64,000 bases of DNA, taken from assembly GCA_947504035.1 (NCBI GenBank), contig CANNGA010000003.1:124001-188000 (forward strand), read 5' to 3'. The stretch is from an uncultured Flavobacteriaceae bacterium (lineage in GTDB: Bacteria; Bacteroidota; Bacteroidia; Flavobacteriales; Flavobacteriaceae). The notes beneath the pieces are model-generated. The model was not told where the DNA came from. It did not search any database and saw only the letters and a program-made list of their open reading frames with translations. Shown here in pieces: positions 1 to 8,661 of this stretch; the stretch's first letter is position 1, and each line of letters starts with the position of its first letter. The translations under genes were made by a program, and so were the position numbers.

Positions 1-611
1 AAGTAGGTTACTTTAACAGGAACCTGTGCAACCCTATAACCTTTGTTTAATAAATCTAATATGGTTTCATGGGTATATGTAAAGTTTCCTTGAAGGTTTA
101 AGTTCAACAAACATGCTCTAGAATAAGCTCTAAAACCACACGAAGCATCTTTTATTTTTGCTTTACCTACAAAACTAATAATCGTACTTACTAGGGCGTT
201 ACCACGATACTTCAATTTAGACATGATCTTAGGCTTGCCTTCGGCAAATCTATTCCCTATAGCAAAATCGGCAGTTTTAGATACGATTGGTTGTAGCATC
301 TTAGGTATATCATTAACATCAAATTGCCCATCTGCATCTATACTTAATAGAACACTAGCTTTATTTTCTAAAGCATAATTAAGAGCGGTATGAAAAGCGC
401 CTCCCACGCCTTTATTTGTAATATGGCTTACAACAGTAGCCCCAGAGGCAATAGCTATAGTTTTAGTATCATCTTCACTACCATCATCTACTACTAAAAT
501 CTCTACATCATCAAAATTACGGATAGTTTTAGGCATAGATTCTATAACACGTTTTATGGTTTCAGCCTCATTTAAAGCTGGCATGTAAACTATTACTTTG
601 TTTAATTTCAT
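1..611 (-). CDS. Glycosyltransferase family 2, DPM1-like (partial, runs off left edge)
   Basis: Reading the minus strand from the ATG at 609-611 gives about 203 codons with no stop before the window edge, so the C-terminus is missing. The N-terminus reads MKLNKVIVYMPALNEAETI, followed by VVDDGS and DADGQ, the nucleotide and metal binding motifs of GT2 enzymes, and a GNRF motif. These are typical of polyprenyl-phosphate mannose or glucose synthases, which load a sugar on a lipid carrier at the inner face of the membrane. The gene is 8 bases downstream of a GT-C-like membrane protein, the usual user of such lipid-linked sugars. The sugar is not predictable. The family is clear; the role is inferred. 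Confidence 0.85.
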   Translation of the reverse strand, partial: MKLNKVIVYMPALNEAETIKRVIESMPKTIRNFDDVEILVVDDGSEDDTKTIAIASGATVVSHITNKGVGGAFHTALNYALENKASVLLSIDADGQFDVNDIPKMLQPIVSKTADFAIGNRFAEGKPKIMSKLKYRGNALVSTIISFVGKAKIKDASCGFRAYSRACLLNLNLQGNFTYTHETILDLLNKGYRVAQVPVKVTY

Positions 612-619
612 GATATATG

Positions 620-1777
620 TTATAGAATTTTGCTTAAAACTAATACATCTAACCTAAATTCATTCACAATATAAACGAATGCTACGATTTGTACAATTCT
701 AACAAAGTATATTTCTTTAAAATTTAAACGCTTAAAAAGGTAATAATATCCCAAACAAAAACTAGGTAACAATATAAGCCAGTACCTACTAAATCCCGTA
801 CCAGCAAACATTAAACCTAACATAGGTAAAAGTGTTGCTATAAGAAGTATTTTTATTTCTTTTAGCTTTACATGGAGGAGCAAACCATAGACAAATGCTA
901 AAATTAAAATAACACTTATTAGGTAATTTCGAAACCCAGTTATTGGTATAAATAATGATGCAAAGGCGGGGATTCCATTAATTTTATCAACCTCATGATG
1001 TTTTTCTAATCCTAAACCACATTTTAAATTATAAAGTATAGGGCTATCGGTAGATTGAAATCTTTTAAAATAACTTATTCGCGGCTTGTCTTGAGTTCCG
1101 TATTCGACATTAAACATATATTTCCCCCACAAAAAAATAGGCAGTGCGAATACAATGCAGTACTTAAATAGTACCAGTCTATATTTTTTATAATCTGTTT
1201 TTAAATATCCAATAAAAACAGATACTAAAATTACACCTAAAACCGCATACAAGTATCTTGTAAGCACTAAAATCACGAAAAAAGCTAATATTTTAGGGAT
1301 ATTACTTATCTGTTTCGGACTAACGCTATAATATATAAATCCCCAAAAAGAAAAAAACAAAATGGCTTCTGGATATAAATTTGCAAACCAAGCTACAGCA
1401 ATTGGATTCGCAGCGACCAATGCGAGTAATGCTAATATTATTTTTTTACTTAATCCTAATTGAAAAAAGAAAAGATAAGCATATCTTCCTCCTAAAATCG
1501 CCAACGCGAAATGGAATAGTTTATGTAAAACATAACCTAATAGTGGTAAGCTTTTAATTTTAAAAATCGCATAAAGCAATGGAATTATAGGGGTTACAGT
1601 AGAAGCTGCGCCTCTCAAATAGTATTTTCCTTTTAATAGTTCTTCTCCTATTTGAGAATAGGTGATTTCATCTGCTGCTAAAGGCAATAAAAATGAACGC
1701 ATTGCAGAAACTAAACTTAATAGTATTATCGCCCAAAAAATGGTATTATCTCTTATTTTTAATTTAGCTTTTGTCAT
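620..1777 (-). CDS. Multi-spanning membrane protein, probable GT-C fold glycosyltransferase
   Basis: A protein of 385 residues with about nine to eleven hydrophobic segments. Early in the protein, after the first membrane segment, comes an acidic DE pair in AADEITYSQIGEELLKGKYY, as in the first external loop of GT-C enzymes (ArnT/PMT type) that take sugars from polyprenyl-phosphate donors. I chose the ATG at 1777 (MTKAKLKIRD). An upstream in-frame ATG at 1822 would overlap the preceding gene by 28 bases. The DPM1-like synthase directly downstream would supply the donor. Assignment to GT-C rests on topology and the DE motif only; it could be another polytopic envelope protein. Confidence 0.6.
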   Translation of the reverse strand: MTKAKLKIRDNTIFWAIILLSLVSAMRSFLLPLAADEITYSQIGEELLKGKYYLRGAASTVTPIIPLLYAIFKIKSLPLLGYVLHKLFHFALAILGGRYAYLFFFQLGLSKKIILALLALVAANPIAVAWFANLYPEAILFFSFWGFIYYSVSPKQISNIPKILAFFVILVLTRYLYAVLGVILVSVFIGYLKTDYKKYRLVLFKYCIVFALPIFLWGKYMFNVEYGTQDKPRISYFKRFQSTDSPILYNLKCGLGLEKHHEVDKINGIPAFASLFIPITGFRNYLISVILILAFVYGLLLHVKLKEIKILLIATLLPMLGLMFAGTGFSRYWLILLPSFCLGYYYLFKRLNFKEIYFVRIVQIVAFVYIVNEFRLDVLVLSKIL

Positions 1778-1794
1778 AGGCTTTAAATGGTTTT

Positions 1795-3186
1795 CTAAAT
1801 AAATGTATTGATGGCTTCCCATATGTTTCGGGATGCATCTTTAGGCGTCTTGCCTACTATAACCTCATACCATTTTTTCCCTTCTTCTACATTAGACAAT
1901 GTACCATCTAATATAGCCTTGACAGTAGCTTCTAAATCTTTTTTATCGGTACAAAATACAGCCGCTTTAGGACTAGGCATACTCCTAAAGTGCACATACT
2001 TGTAATTCTGTCCAATATCTCGAATGCCTTTTTGTAATTGCGGCTGTTCGTAATTGTAATAGATACACGATTTATCATGAGTTACAAAATCGAATACGGT
2101 AGAAGAACACACATTCGTTACAAACTCTGAATGTTCGCAAACATTATATAGCATTTTAAAATCTTCCTTTGCAGGTAAAACTTGATTCCACTGGTCGCCA
2201 ACTTGTTTCCAAATAGGGTCTAAAACCGCTATGATGTCTTTATTGTTTTCTAAGACCGTGTTGTATCTCGTGGTAAAATCTACAGGGCATTTTCGGTATA
2301 TAATCCCCAAGTTATACCCTTTAGCATTTAATTGTCGTACAGCATTTGCCAAATCTTCAAGGTAATATTGATCTAAAGGTGATGTCGTCTCATCGTCTCC
2401 TGAGTAACAAATGTACTTTTTATCAGGGTCTAAATTATGAGCAGCACAAAAGTCTGTTCGCGACATTTTTAAACTTGTATCGTAATGTGGCTCAAACTGA
2501 GGGGTTCCTGTTACGAAAACCTGCTCTTCTGAAACAAAAGGGTAATACTTTAAGACCTCTTGCTTCATATGAGCACTCCATACACAATAATAGTCGGTTT
2601 CTACCACTTGCATAGCTTTAGGCACATTATCCCATGAATACACAAAAGCTACCGTAGGAATACCTAAATCTTTAGCGGCTAACAACGCGCTAATAGATTG
2701 TGTGGCCCGTTGTGTTGTACAAAATACGACATCGGGTTTGTGCTCTTCTAATTGTGCTTTACAATAGGCGTATTTAGGATTTTTTCGCTCTAAAGCATTT
2801 ATTTTTTTCCGTAGACGTTCTATACCTTTTTCAGACGAATGTAAACCGATTAACGCTTTGGTATATATACTCTTTAAACTGTTTTTCAGCCCTTTATAAT
2901 TAAAGGGAAATTTATAGGTAGGATATACGGCATCTTTAAATGTATCGCGCGATACATTTAATTCACAACGCTTTCGCGCTCTGGAATACAAGGGCGTTAA
3001 AGGATGCAATTGGTTGTTCTCTATCTTTACCTCTTTAAAGCCTAAATTCTCTTTAAGGGAAAACACCGTGTTGTTCCAATAAGTAATATCGAAACCCATT
3101 TGTTCCCCTATGGTTTTAAAATCTGTAAAGGCAAAATTGCGTAGCCCTACACCATCAGGAAAGAAGACAAATACTTTTTTACTCAT
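1795..3186 (-). CDS. GT-B-like glycosyltransferase or glycerophosphotransferase-like protein
   Basis: A soluble protein of 463 residues. It has a basic central region and then a Rossmann-like half beginning near VVFCTTQRATQSISALLAA, with IPTVAFVYSWDN and VFVTGTPQFEPHYD. This pattern is seen in GT-B enzymes and CDP-glycerol glycerophosphotransferase-like proteins of surface glycan clusters. No membrane segment or signal peptide. It follows the NeuB-like gene by 13 bases and so is co-transcribed with the nonulosonate module, which makes it a candidate for the transferase that uses the CMP-activated sugar. That link is inferred from position only. Confidence 0.55.
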   Translation of the reverse strand: MSKKVFVFFPDGVGLRNFAFTDFKTIGEQMGFDITYWNNTVFSLKENLGFKEVKIENNQLHPLTPLYSRARKRCELNVSRDTFKDAVYPTYKFPFNYKGLKNSLKSIYTKALIGLHSSEKGIERLRKKINALERKNPKYAYCKAQLEEHKPDVVFCTTQRATQSISALLAAKDLGIPTVAFVYSWDNVPKAMQVVETDYYCVWSAHMKQEVLKYYPFVSEEQVFVTGTPQFEPHYDTSLKMSRTDFCAAHNLDPDKKYICYSGDDETTSPLDQYYLEDLANAVRQLNAKGYNLGIIYRKCPVDFTTRYNTVLENNKDIIAVLDPIWKQVGDQWNQVLPAKEDFKMLYNVCEHSEFVTNVCSSTVFDFVTHDKSCIYYNYEQPQLQKGIRDIGQNYKYVHFRSMPSPKAAVFCTDKKDLEATVKAILDGTLSNVEEGKKWYEVIVGKTPKDASRNIWEAINTFI

Positions 3187-3199
3187 TTGCTATGTGAAA

Positions 3200-4075
3200 T
3201 TATCCTTTTTGATTTTTCAATTTATCGCGCTGCACTTGCTCTATTGGTAATATATCCTGCGATTTATAGGCCAATGCTTTATGCACTGCTTTTAAATCTC
3301 TAGATAGCTTACGTAATCCCATAGGTTCTAGAGATGCCGCATGGTCTGTCCCTTTCCAAGTACGGTCTAAGGTATAATGGCGTTCTATAATATTAGCCCC
3401 TAGCGTGTAAGCTGCAACATCTACTGCAATTCCTAAATGGTGGCCCGAGAAACCAATATGCTTTACTTCATCACCGTATTTTTCGATCAATACATTTATG
3501 TCTAACAAGCAAACATCTTCAAACGGTACGGGGTAACCAGAGGTACAATTGTAGAGCACTAGATCTTTTAAACGGCCTTTTGATTTAAAAAATGCTACGA
3601 GATCTTCTATTTCAGACTTGGTAGTCATACCTGTAGAAATATGCAGTTCACCGGGGTAGGCTTCGCATAAAAAAGCTAGCATTTTCATGTTGTTATTGCA
3701 CGCCGAAGGAATTTTGATAAACTTAGGATTTAACGCTACAATCTCTTTTGCTGACGTTAAATCCCAGACCGATGTGGAATAGTCTATGTCTATATCTTCA
3801 CAAAAAGTTTTAAGTTCTTGGTGTTCTTCTACCGAAAATTCTAAAAACTCACGATGTGCTCCATAGGTATCCCCATAAGAATTTACAGGGTTTGGGTGGG
3901 GTTGATTGTATTGTGCCTCGGTTAATAGCTCTTTATTATGCCGCTTTTGAAATTTAACAGCATCTGCATCACAAAAAATCTTTGCGACTTTAATGAGTTC
4001 TTTTGCGATTTCTATATCGCCCTTATGGTTACATCCTATTTCTGCAATAACATAAGGTGTCTTATAATTATTCAT
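3200..4075 (-). CDS. neuB: NeuB-family nonulosonic acid synthase without SAF domain
   Basis: Condenses phosphoenolpyruvate with an N-acyl hexosamine (or its 6-phosphate) to a nine-carbon acidic sugar. The N-terminus has VIAEIGCNHKGD and DAVKFQKR, hallmark barrel motifs of the family, and later GFSGHHLG and IERHYTLDRTWKGTDHA. Full NeuB proteins are about 340-350 residues and end in an antifreeze-like SAF domain. This one stops at 291 residues, just where SAF should begin, and only 11 bases separate its upstream neighbour neuA from its start. The next gene downstream starts 13 bases after its stop, so a SAF domain is absent rather than frameshifted. Substrate (NeuNAc, Kdn or another nonulosonate) cannot be told from sequence. 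Confidence 0.85.
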   Translation of the reverse strand: MNNYKTPYVIAEIGCNHKGDIEIAKELIKVAKIFCDADAVKFQKRHNKELLTEAQYNQPHPNPVNSYGDTYGAHREFLEFSVEEHQELKTFCEDIDIDYSTSVWDLTSAKEIVALNPKFIKIPSACNNNMKMLAFLCEAYPGELHISTGMTTKSEIEDLVAFFKSKGRLKDLVLYNCTSGYPVPFEDVCLLDINVLIEKYGDEVKHIGFSGHHLGIAVDVAAYTLGANIIERHYTLDRTWKGTDHAASLEPMGLRKLSRDLKAVHKALAYKSQDILPIEQVQRDKLKNQKG

Positions 4076-4086
4076 ATCATTTGCGC

Positions 4087-5241
4087 TTAAAAGCGTTTAT
4101 TGTAATTACTAATAAATTGACAGGCTTCTCGAATGGCACCTGCACCAGAATTTTTGGTGAGCACAACATCGGCTAGTGTTTGTAATTCCACCATAGCATT
4201 ATTGGGGGTTAGTGACCAGCCTACACTACAAATATTAGCCATATCGTTTACATCGTCTCCAACATAGGCCACATTATTTAGAGAAAACCCTTGTTGTATG
4301 GACAAGTGTTGTAATAGGGTATATTTATCTTTAACGCCTAGAAAGACCTGTGCGATCTGAAGTTTTTTCATGCGCTGCGCCACCAATTCCGATTGTTCGC
4401 TAGTCATAATCATCACTTCCACACCAAATTGTCTTAGGATTTCTAAGCCCATGCCATCTCTCATATCAAAGCGTTTGGTATGCTCTCCGTCTTTGGTATA
4501 GGTAATGGTACCATCTGTAAATACTCCATCAACATCTAAGACCAAATGTGTTATTTTTTGAGATGTTTTGAGGTCTTTTTGACGTGCTATAAGTAAACGT
4601 TCCACAACTTCCCAATCTGTTTCGGTATCGATTTCGTAAAGCGTGTCTTCTGGCATACGTATTAAAGCAATTTCACCACCTAGCCTATTATTATACTGTT
4701 TTAACACTTCTGTTTTACACGCATATACGGCTCCGTTTTCTATCAATAATCCTTCAAAATCTTGTCGTCTTGGTCGTTCTAAAAAATTATAGTTAGAGGG
4801 GGTGCCATCTGCATTCCAAGTAAAACGATGTGTATTCACAACAGTTAATGCGGCATCTTTCCCCGCCTGTAAGGCGTCTAAACAGGCATTTATATCGGTT
4901 GCTTTAGTAAAAGGCGATGTGGCTTGTAATAGACAAAACACCTCAAAGTCGAAGTTTATTTTTTCTGCAAATTCTAACATGGCACTTTCGGTAGATGCCG
5001 TGTCTGTTGCACTTTCAGCAGACCGCTTAAGCGGCACTATCTTATCTGTGTAATGGTATTCTTTTTCAATAAATGCAATGATAGTATCATCATCGGTATA
5101 CACATAAATCGTATCCAGTTTAGACTGTAGTGCTTCTCCTAAAACCCATGTAAACAGAGGCCTCCCTACCATTTTACGTGTATTCTTCCCTGGGATGCCT
5201 TTCGAGTTTTTTCGCAAGGGTATAAAACCTATTTGCTTCAT
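4087..5241 (-). CDS. neuA: CMP-nonulosonate cytidylyltransferase fused to KdsC-like HAD phosphatase
   Basis: Residues 1 to about 220 are an acylneuraminate cytidylyltransferase: the N-terminus reads IPLRKNSKGIPGKNTRKM, the CTP-binding loop of NeuA, with QATSPFTKATDI further on. From about residue 230 a HAD-superfamily domain of the KdsC type follows, with the nucleophile motif LDVDGVFTDG, RFDMRDGMGLE, MTSEQS and the metal site YVGDDVND. The nucleophile and general-acid aspartates are both kept, so it looks catalytically competent. The fusion suggests that the adjacent NeuB makes a 9-phosphate that the HAD half dephosphorylates before activation with CTP, as in the eukaryotic and Bacteroides-type routes. 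That is inference. Confidence 0.88.
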   Translation of the reverse strand: MKQIGFIPLRKNSKGIPGKNTRKMVGRPLFTWVLGEALQSKLDTIYVYTDDDTIIAFIEKEYHYTDKIVPLKRSAESATDTASTESAMLEFAEKINFDFEVFCLLQATSPFTKATDINACLDALQAGKDAALTVVNTHRFTWNADGTPSNYNFLERPRRQDFEGLLIENGAVYACKTEVLKQYNNRLGGEIALIRMPEDTLYEIDTETDWEVVERLLIARQKDLKTSQKITHLVLDVDGVFTDGTITYTKDGEHTKRFDMRDGMGLEILRQFGVEVMIMTSEQSELVAQRMKKLQIAQVFLGVKDKYTLLQHLSIQQGFSLNNVAYVGDDVNDMANICSVGWSLTPNNAMVELQTLADVVLTKNSGAGAIREACQFISNYNKRF

Positions 5242-5337
5242 CTTATTTTTAGTATTGGCCTAATCTATTTTTCTGTGCTAAAATACATTTTTTATCATGT
5301 AAACAATAAATCTATAGCAAATAGCTATTCATTACTT

Positions 5338-5379
5338 CAAAAATAAAGCCTATTAATGCTGGTAAGTGTAGCAAACCTA
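5338..5379 (-). promoter_or_regulatory. Candidate internal promoter region before neuA
   Basis: The 167-base gap between the SGNH-like gene and neuA holds two exact minus-strand matches to the Bacteroidetes -7 element TAnnTTTG: TAGGTTTG at 5372-5379 and TATTTTTG at 5338-5345. Neither has a convincing TTG at the -33 distance. It may allow the nonulosonate genes to be expressed apart from the rest of the locus. Weak evidence. Confidence 0.3.
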
Positions 5380-5408
5380 TTCTTACAATTATAAATTGGG
5401 TTTATATT

Positions 5409-6326
5409 TTAATATACGGTGTCTTTTTTTATCTTTTTATTAATAAAATCGCTGATTTCAGATGTAAACAACGTTGCGCCGTTTTTTAATAAATGTGAAT
5501 AGTCAAAATAATAAAATGTGTTTTTATATTCTGGTCTTAGAGTATCATATACCATTACATTTTTCTCTTCTACCATCTTTTTAAAACGGTTGTAAAAATT
5601 ATAATTAAAAGCATTAAAACTAGGTGAAATGGCATAAACAAGTTCTATCTCATTAGTACGACACAATGTTTGAATATTTTTAAATGCCTTTAATTTTTCG
5701 GGCTGCTCTTTAGACTTATCATAAGGTTTCACATTCTTATCATAAAACAAATACAAGCTTGTTTTTTCTAAGAGTGGTCTTGTACCTAGGCTGTCGACAG
5801 GGTTATTTTTATGCGGTTGCTTTTTTTCAAATAAAAGATGTGATTTGTGTAATCTTGCTGAAAATAAAAAATTGGACACAAAACTTGTCTCTTCATGTTC
5901 TATGAGCACCTTATTTATACAATTATACTTTGTAAATGGTTTCAGCATATCATTTCTAAAGGAGAGTGTTTCAGCTTCAACAAACTGACTAGGGTTATCA
6001 ATAGACAACACCACTATTTTAGGTTTGCTATTATATTTTAGTAGCGTTTCTAAAATGTATTCATGAAAATTCACATTAGAGCCGTGATAAGATAAATTGT
6101 AACAACTTAATTGTGTTTCATGCTGTAATTGTTTTGCAATTATATTACCTATACCTCTTGATGAGCCTAAGACAATCAAATCCTTATTCATACCTCCATT
6201 AATCACCTTTTCAATACGCCTATCTACTTGTTTTTTAGGGCCATTTTCTAAAACAAACCACGCTAATTTTTCTATAACAAAAAAAATAAAGGCAAATAGT
6301 GCTATGTATTTTAAAAATTGTTTCAT
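5409..6326 (-). CDS. SGNH-hydrolase-like protein partnered with MBOAT acyltransferase
   Basis: A protein of 305 residues with one N-terminal membrane anchor (about residues 7-25) and the rest predicted outside the cytoplasm. LIVLGSSRG near residue 50 matches the GDS-like nucleophile block I of SGNH/GDSL enzymes, and YFDYSHLLKNGA near the C-terminus supplies the D-x-x-H block V. Such proteins (AlgJ/AlgX, DltD, PatB types) complete O-acylation of glycans with an MBOAT partner, and here the MBOAT gene starts 2 bases after the stop codon. Overall similarity to a named family is low, so the call rests on the motif pair and the neighbour. Confidence 0.65.
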   Translation of the reverse strand: MKQFLKYIALFAFIFFVIEKLAWFVLENGPKKQVDRRIEKVINGGMNKDLIVLGSSRGIGNIIAKQLQHETQLSCYNLSYHGSNVNFHEYILETLLKYNSKPKIVVLSIDNPSQFVEAETLSFRNDMLKPFTKYNCINKVLIEHEETSFVSNFLFSARLHKSHLLFEKKQPHKNNPVDSLGTRPLLEKTSLYLFYDKNVKPYDKSKEQPEKLKAFKNIQTLCRTNEIELVYAISPSFNAFNYNFYNRFKKMVEEKNVMVYDTLRPEYKNTFYYFDYSHLLKNGATLFTSEISDFINKKIKKDTVY

Positions 6327-6328
6327 AA

Positions 6329-7768
6329 CTAGAATTGAAAGTAAATAAACTCTTGTTGTGCCGTATTGCTAAAAAATAAAATAACGACAATAATACACAT
6401 ATAAACCCCCCAACGCCAAACTCTAGATATACCGAGCATTAACTTTTCTAAAGCATGTTTTTGCTGCCTTCCCAACCATTCAATTAACACAAAAAACAAA
6501 ATAAGTAGCACTAAACTTGTAGGTCTTATTTCTGGTATAGACCATAGTGTTCTTGAAAAAATTTGTTTTAAATATTGAAATGCCTGTGTTACATTTTCTG
6601 CTCTAAAAAATACCCAGGCCAAAACAGTCAATCCAAATGTTAATATAATTTGAACTAGTTCTTTTAAACTAGGGAAACGCTTTTCGTAAGCTACGATTTG
6701 CAAATTCGTTCTATTTTTATTTGTAAGTTGTAATGGTAAAAAGTACAATGCATTTAAGAGTCCCCATATAACAAATGTCCAATTGGCTCCATGCCAAAAG
6801 CCACTAACTAAGAAAATAATAAAAGTATTCCTAATTTTCATCCAACGACCACCTCTACTACCTCCTAAAGGAATGTAAAGATAATCTCTAAACCATGTGG
6901 ATAAAGATATGTGCCAACGCCTCCAAAACTCGGCCATATCTCGAGAAAAATAAGGAAACGCAAAATTTTGTTTTAAATGAAATCCAAATAATCTAGATGT
7001 CCCTATAGCTATATCTGAATAGCCTGAAAAATCTCCATAAATTTGAAATGTAAAAAATAACGCCCCCATCACCAATGTACTTCCTTTGTACTCTTGGTAG
7101 TCGTTAAAAATAATATTAGCATATTGTGCACAAGTATCTGCTATTACTATTTTTTTAAAAAAACCCCATAAAATTTGTTTACACCCATCTACAGCTTTAG
7201 AGTAATGGAATGTCCTTGGCTTAAAAAATTGTGGTAATAAGTTTGTAGCACGCTCTATTGGGCCTGCCACTAACTGAGGAAAAAAGCTAACGAACGCTAG
7301 AAACGATATGATGTTTGATGTTGGTTGAAGCTTTCCTCGATAAACATCAATGGTATAACTAAGCGTTTGAAAGGTGTAGAAGCTTATCCCTATTGGCAAA
7401 ATAATATTTAGTGTATTCGGCGCAATGCTACTTCCCAAAAAAGAGAATGCTGTTATAAAGTTTTCTACAAAAAAATTATAATATTTAAAGACGCCTAAAA
7501 ACCCAAGATTAATAGCTACACTTGTTCCAAGCAGTACTTTACGTCTATTTAGTGCTTTTGTAGTTTTCAGTTCTTTACCTATAAAAAAATCTATAAGAGA
7601 ACTAAAAATGATAAGCGCTAAAAACCTATAATCCCACCAGCCATAAAACACATAACTAGCAATGATTAAAAGTGTATTTTGAACATTTAGATTTTTATGA
7701 CATACAAACCAGTACAGTATAAAAACTAAGGGTAAAAACACAGCAAAATCTATAGAATTAAATAACAT
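6329..7768 (-). CDS. MBOAT-family membrane-bound O-acyltransferase
   Basis: A polytopic membrane protein of 479 residues, the usual AlgI length. It has the MBOAT signature: WRRWHISLSTWFRDYLYIPL, GGSRGG, and the active histidine in FWHGANWTFVIWG. The N-terminus LFNSIDFAVFLPLVFILYW is typical of the AlgI branch. It takes an acyl group from a cytoplasmic donor and passes it across the membrane to acylate a polysaccharide or sugar. It is paired with the SGNH-like protein immediately downstream. The acyl group is probably acetyl, from family knowledge. Confidence 0.93.
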   Translation of the reverse strand: MLFNSIDFAVFLPLVFILYWFVCHKNLNVQNTLLIIASYVFYGWWDYRFLALIIFSSLIDFFIGKELKTTKALNRRKVLLGTSVAINLGFLGVFKYYNFFVENFITAFSFLGSSIAPNTLNIILPIGISFYTFQTLSYTIDVYRGKLQPTSNIISFLAFVSFFPQLVAGPIERATNLLPQFFKPRTFHYSKAVDGCKQILWGFFKKIVIADTCAQYANIIFNDYQEYKGSTLVMGALFFTFQIYGDFSGYSDIAIGTSRLFGFHLKQNFAFPYFSRDMAEFWRRWHISLSTWFRDYLYIPLGGSRGGRWMKIRNTFIIFLVSGFWHGANWTFVIWGLLNALYFLPLQLTNKNRTNLQIVAYEKRFPSLKELVQIILTFGLTVLAWVFFRAENVTQAFQYLKQIFSRTLWSIPEIRPTSLVLLILFFVLIEWLGRQQKHALEKLMLGISRVWRWGVYMCIIVVILFFSNTAQQEFIYFQF

Positions 7769-7771
7769 AAA

Positions 7772-8653
7772 CTACGAGTACAATATAGGTTTAAGCGTTA
7801 CGCGTTTTATAATCGCTTGAGGTTTAACTGGGTTTCTATATTTTAAAATTTGACGACACCTTATAAGCACTTTAAACACGACACTTACATACAATTTAAA
7901 ATAAATAAGATCTTTTAACGCATATTTCGTAAAATTATGTAATAGTACTTTTAAGATTTTAACATATGGCTTAGGATAATACACTATAAAAAAATAAATT
8001 GTGTTTTTAAGTTGCTTCTCGAACCGAAAATAATTACGTCCCAATTGCTTACGCTTTTCGATATCAACGCGATGATTTACTTTAATATCTGGTTGATACC
8101 AGATGTCGTAACCTAAATTTAACACTTCTAATGCTAATGCGGGTTCTTCCCCGTAAATATCTATCCAAACAGGAAATCCATTTGTCTTAAGGTATACATC
8201 TTTAGATATTGCAAAACCACACCCCACAAAATCGTTGGTTTTAAATGCTGTCAATTTTTTAGCGTTTTGCAGTGCTATGGTATCATTTTCGAAAAGACCT
8301 CGAATTTCTTGAAAGGCTATAATTCCTATATTCGAATTTGCCTTGAAAGCAGCGACAACACTAGCTATAAAATCTTCACTTACAGGATGTGCATCATCAT
8401 CTAAACCTATAAAATAAGTCCCCTTAGCTTTTTGATAAAGTAATGCTCTAGCTGGTGAAGCCCCTAAAGATTTTGTTGACACCTCCCATTTCACCCATTC
8501 AAACTCTGATAGGATAGGTATTGTTTCATCACAATTATCCACACATACCAATACTTCATGTTGTGCTGGATCTATTAATACCTTCAACTTATTTAACGTA
8601 TGCGCTAATGCTTCTGGCCTATTTTTGGTAACGATTAAAAACGATATTTGCAT
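7772..8653 (-). CDS. Glycosyltransferase family 2
   Basis: A cytoplasmic GT-A enzyme of 293 residues. It begins ISFLIVTKNRPEALAHTL, a classic GT2 start, and has GLDDDAHPVSEDF as the DxD metal site and FVGCGFAISKDVYLKTNGF plus YGEEPALALEVLNLGYDIWY in the acceptor half. It starts 8 bases after the GT4 gene upstream and ends 3 bases before the MBOAT gene. Donor and acceptor are unknown. Confidence 0.88.
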   Translation of the reverse strand: MQISFLIVTKNRPEALAHTLNKLKVLIDPAQHEVLVCVDNCDETIPILSEFEWVKWEVSTKSLGASPARALLYQKAKGTYFIGLDDDAHPVSEDFIASVVAAFKANSNIGIIAFQEIRGLFENDTIALQNAKKLTAFKTNDFVGCGFAISKDVYLKTNGFPVWIDIYGEEPALALEVLNLGYDIWYQPDIKVNHRVDIEKRKQLGRNYFRFEKQLKNTIYFFIVYYPKPYVKILKVLLHNFTKYALKDLIYFKLYVSVVFKVLIRCRQILKYRNPVKPQAIIKRVTLKPILYS

Positions 8654-8661
8654 CTATATAG

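Noticed and set aside
3187-3199. Truncated NeuB by frameshift
   Set aside because: Only 13 bases separate the stop from the next gene, so no SAF remnant exists; the short form looks native.
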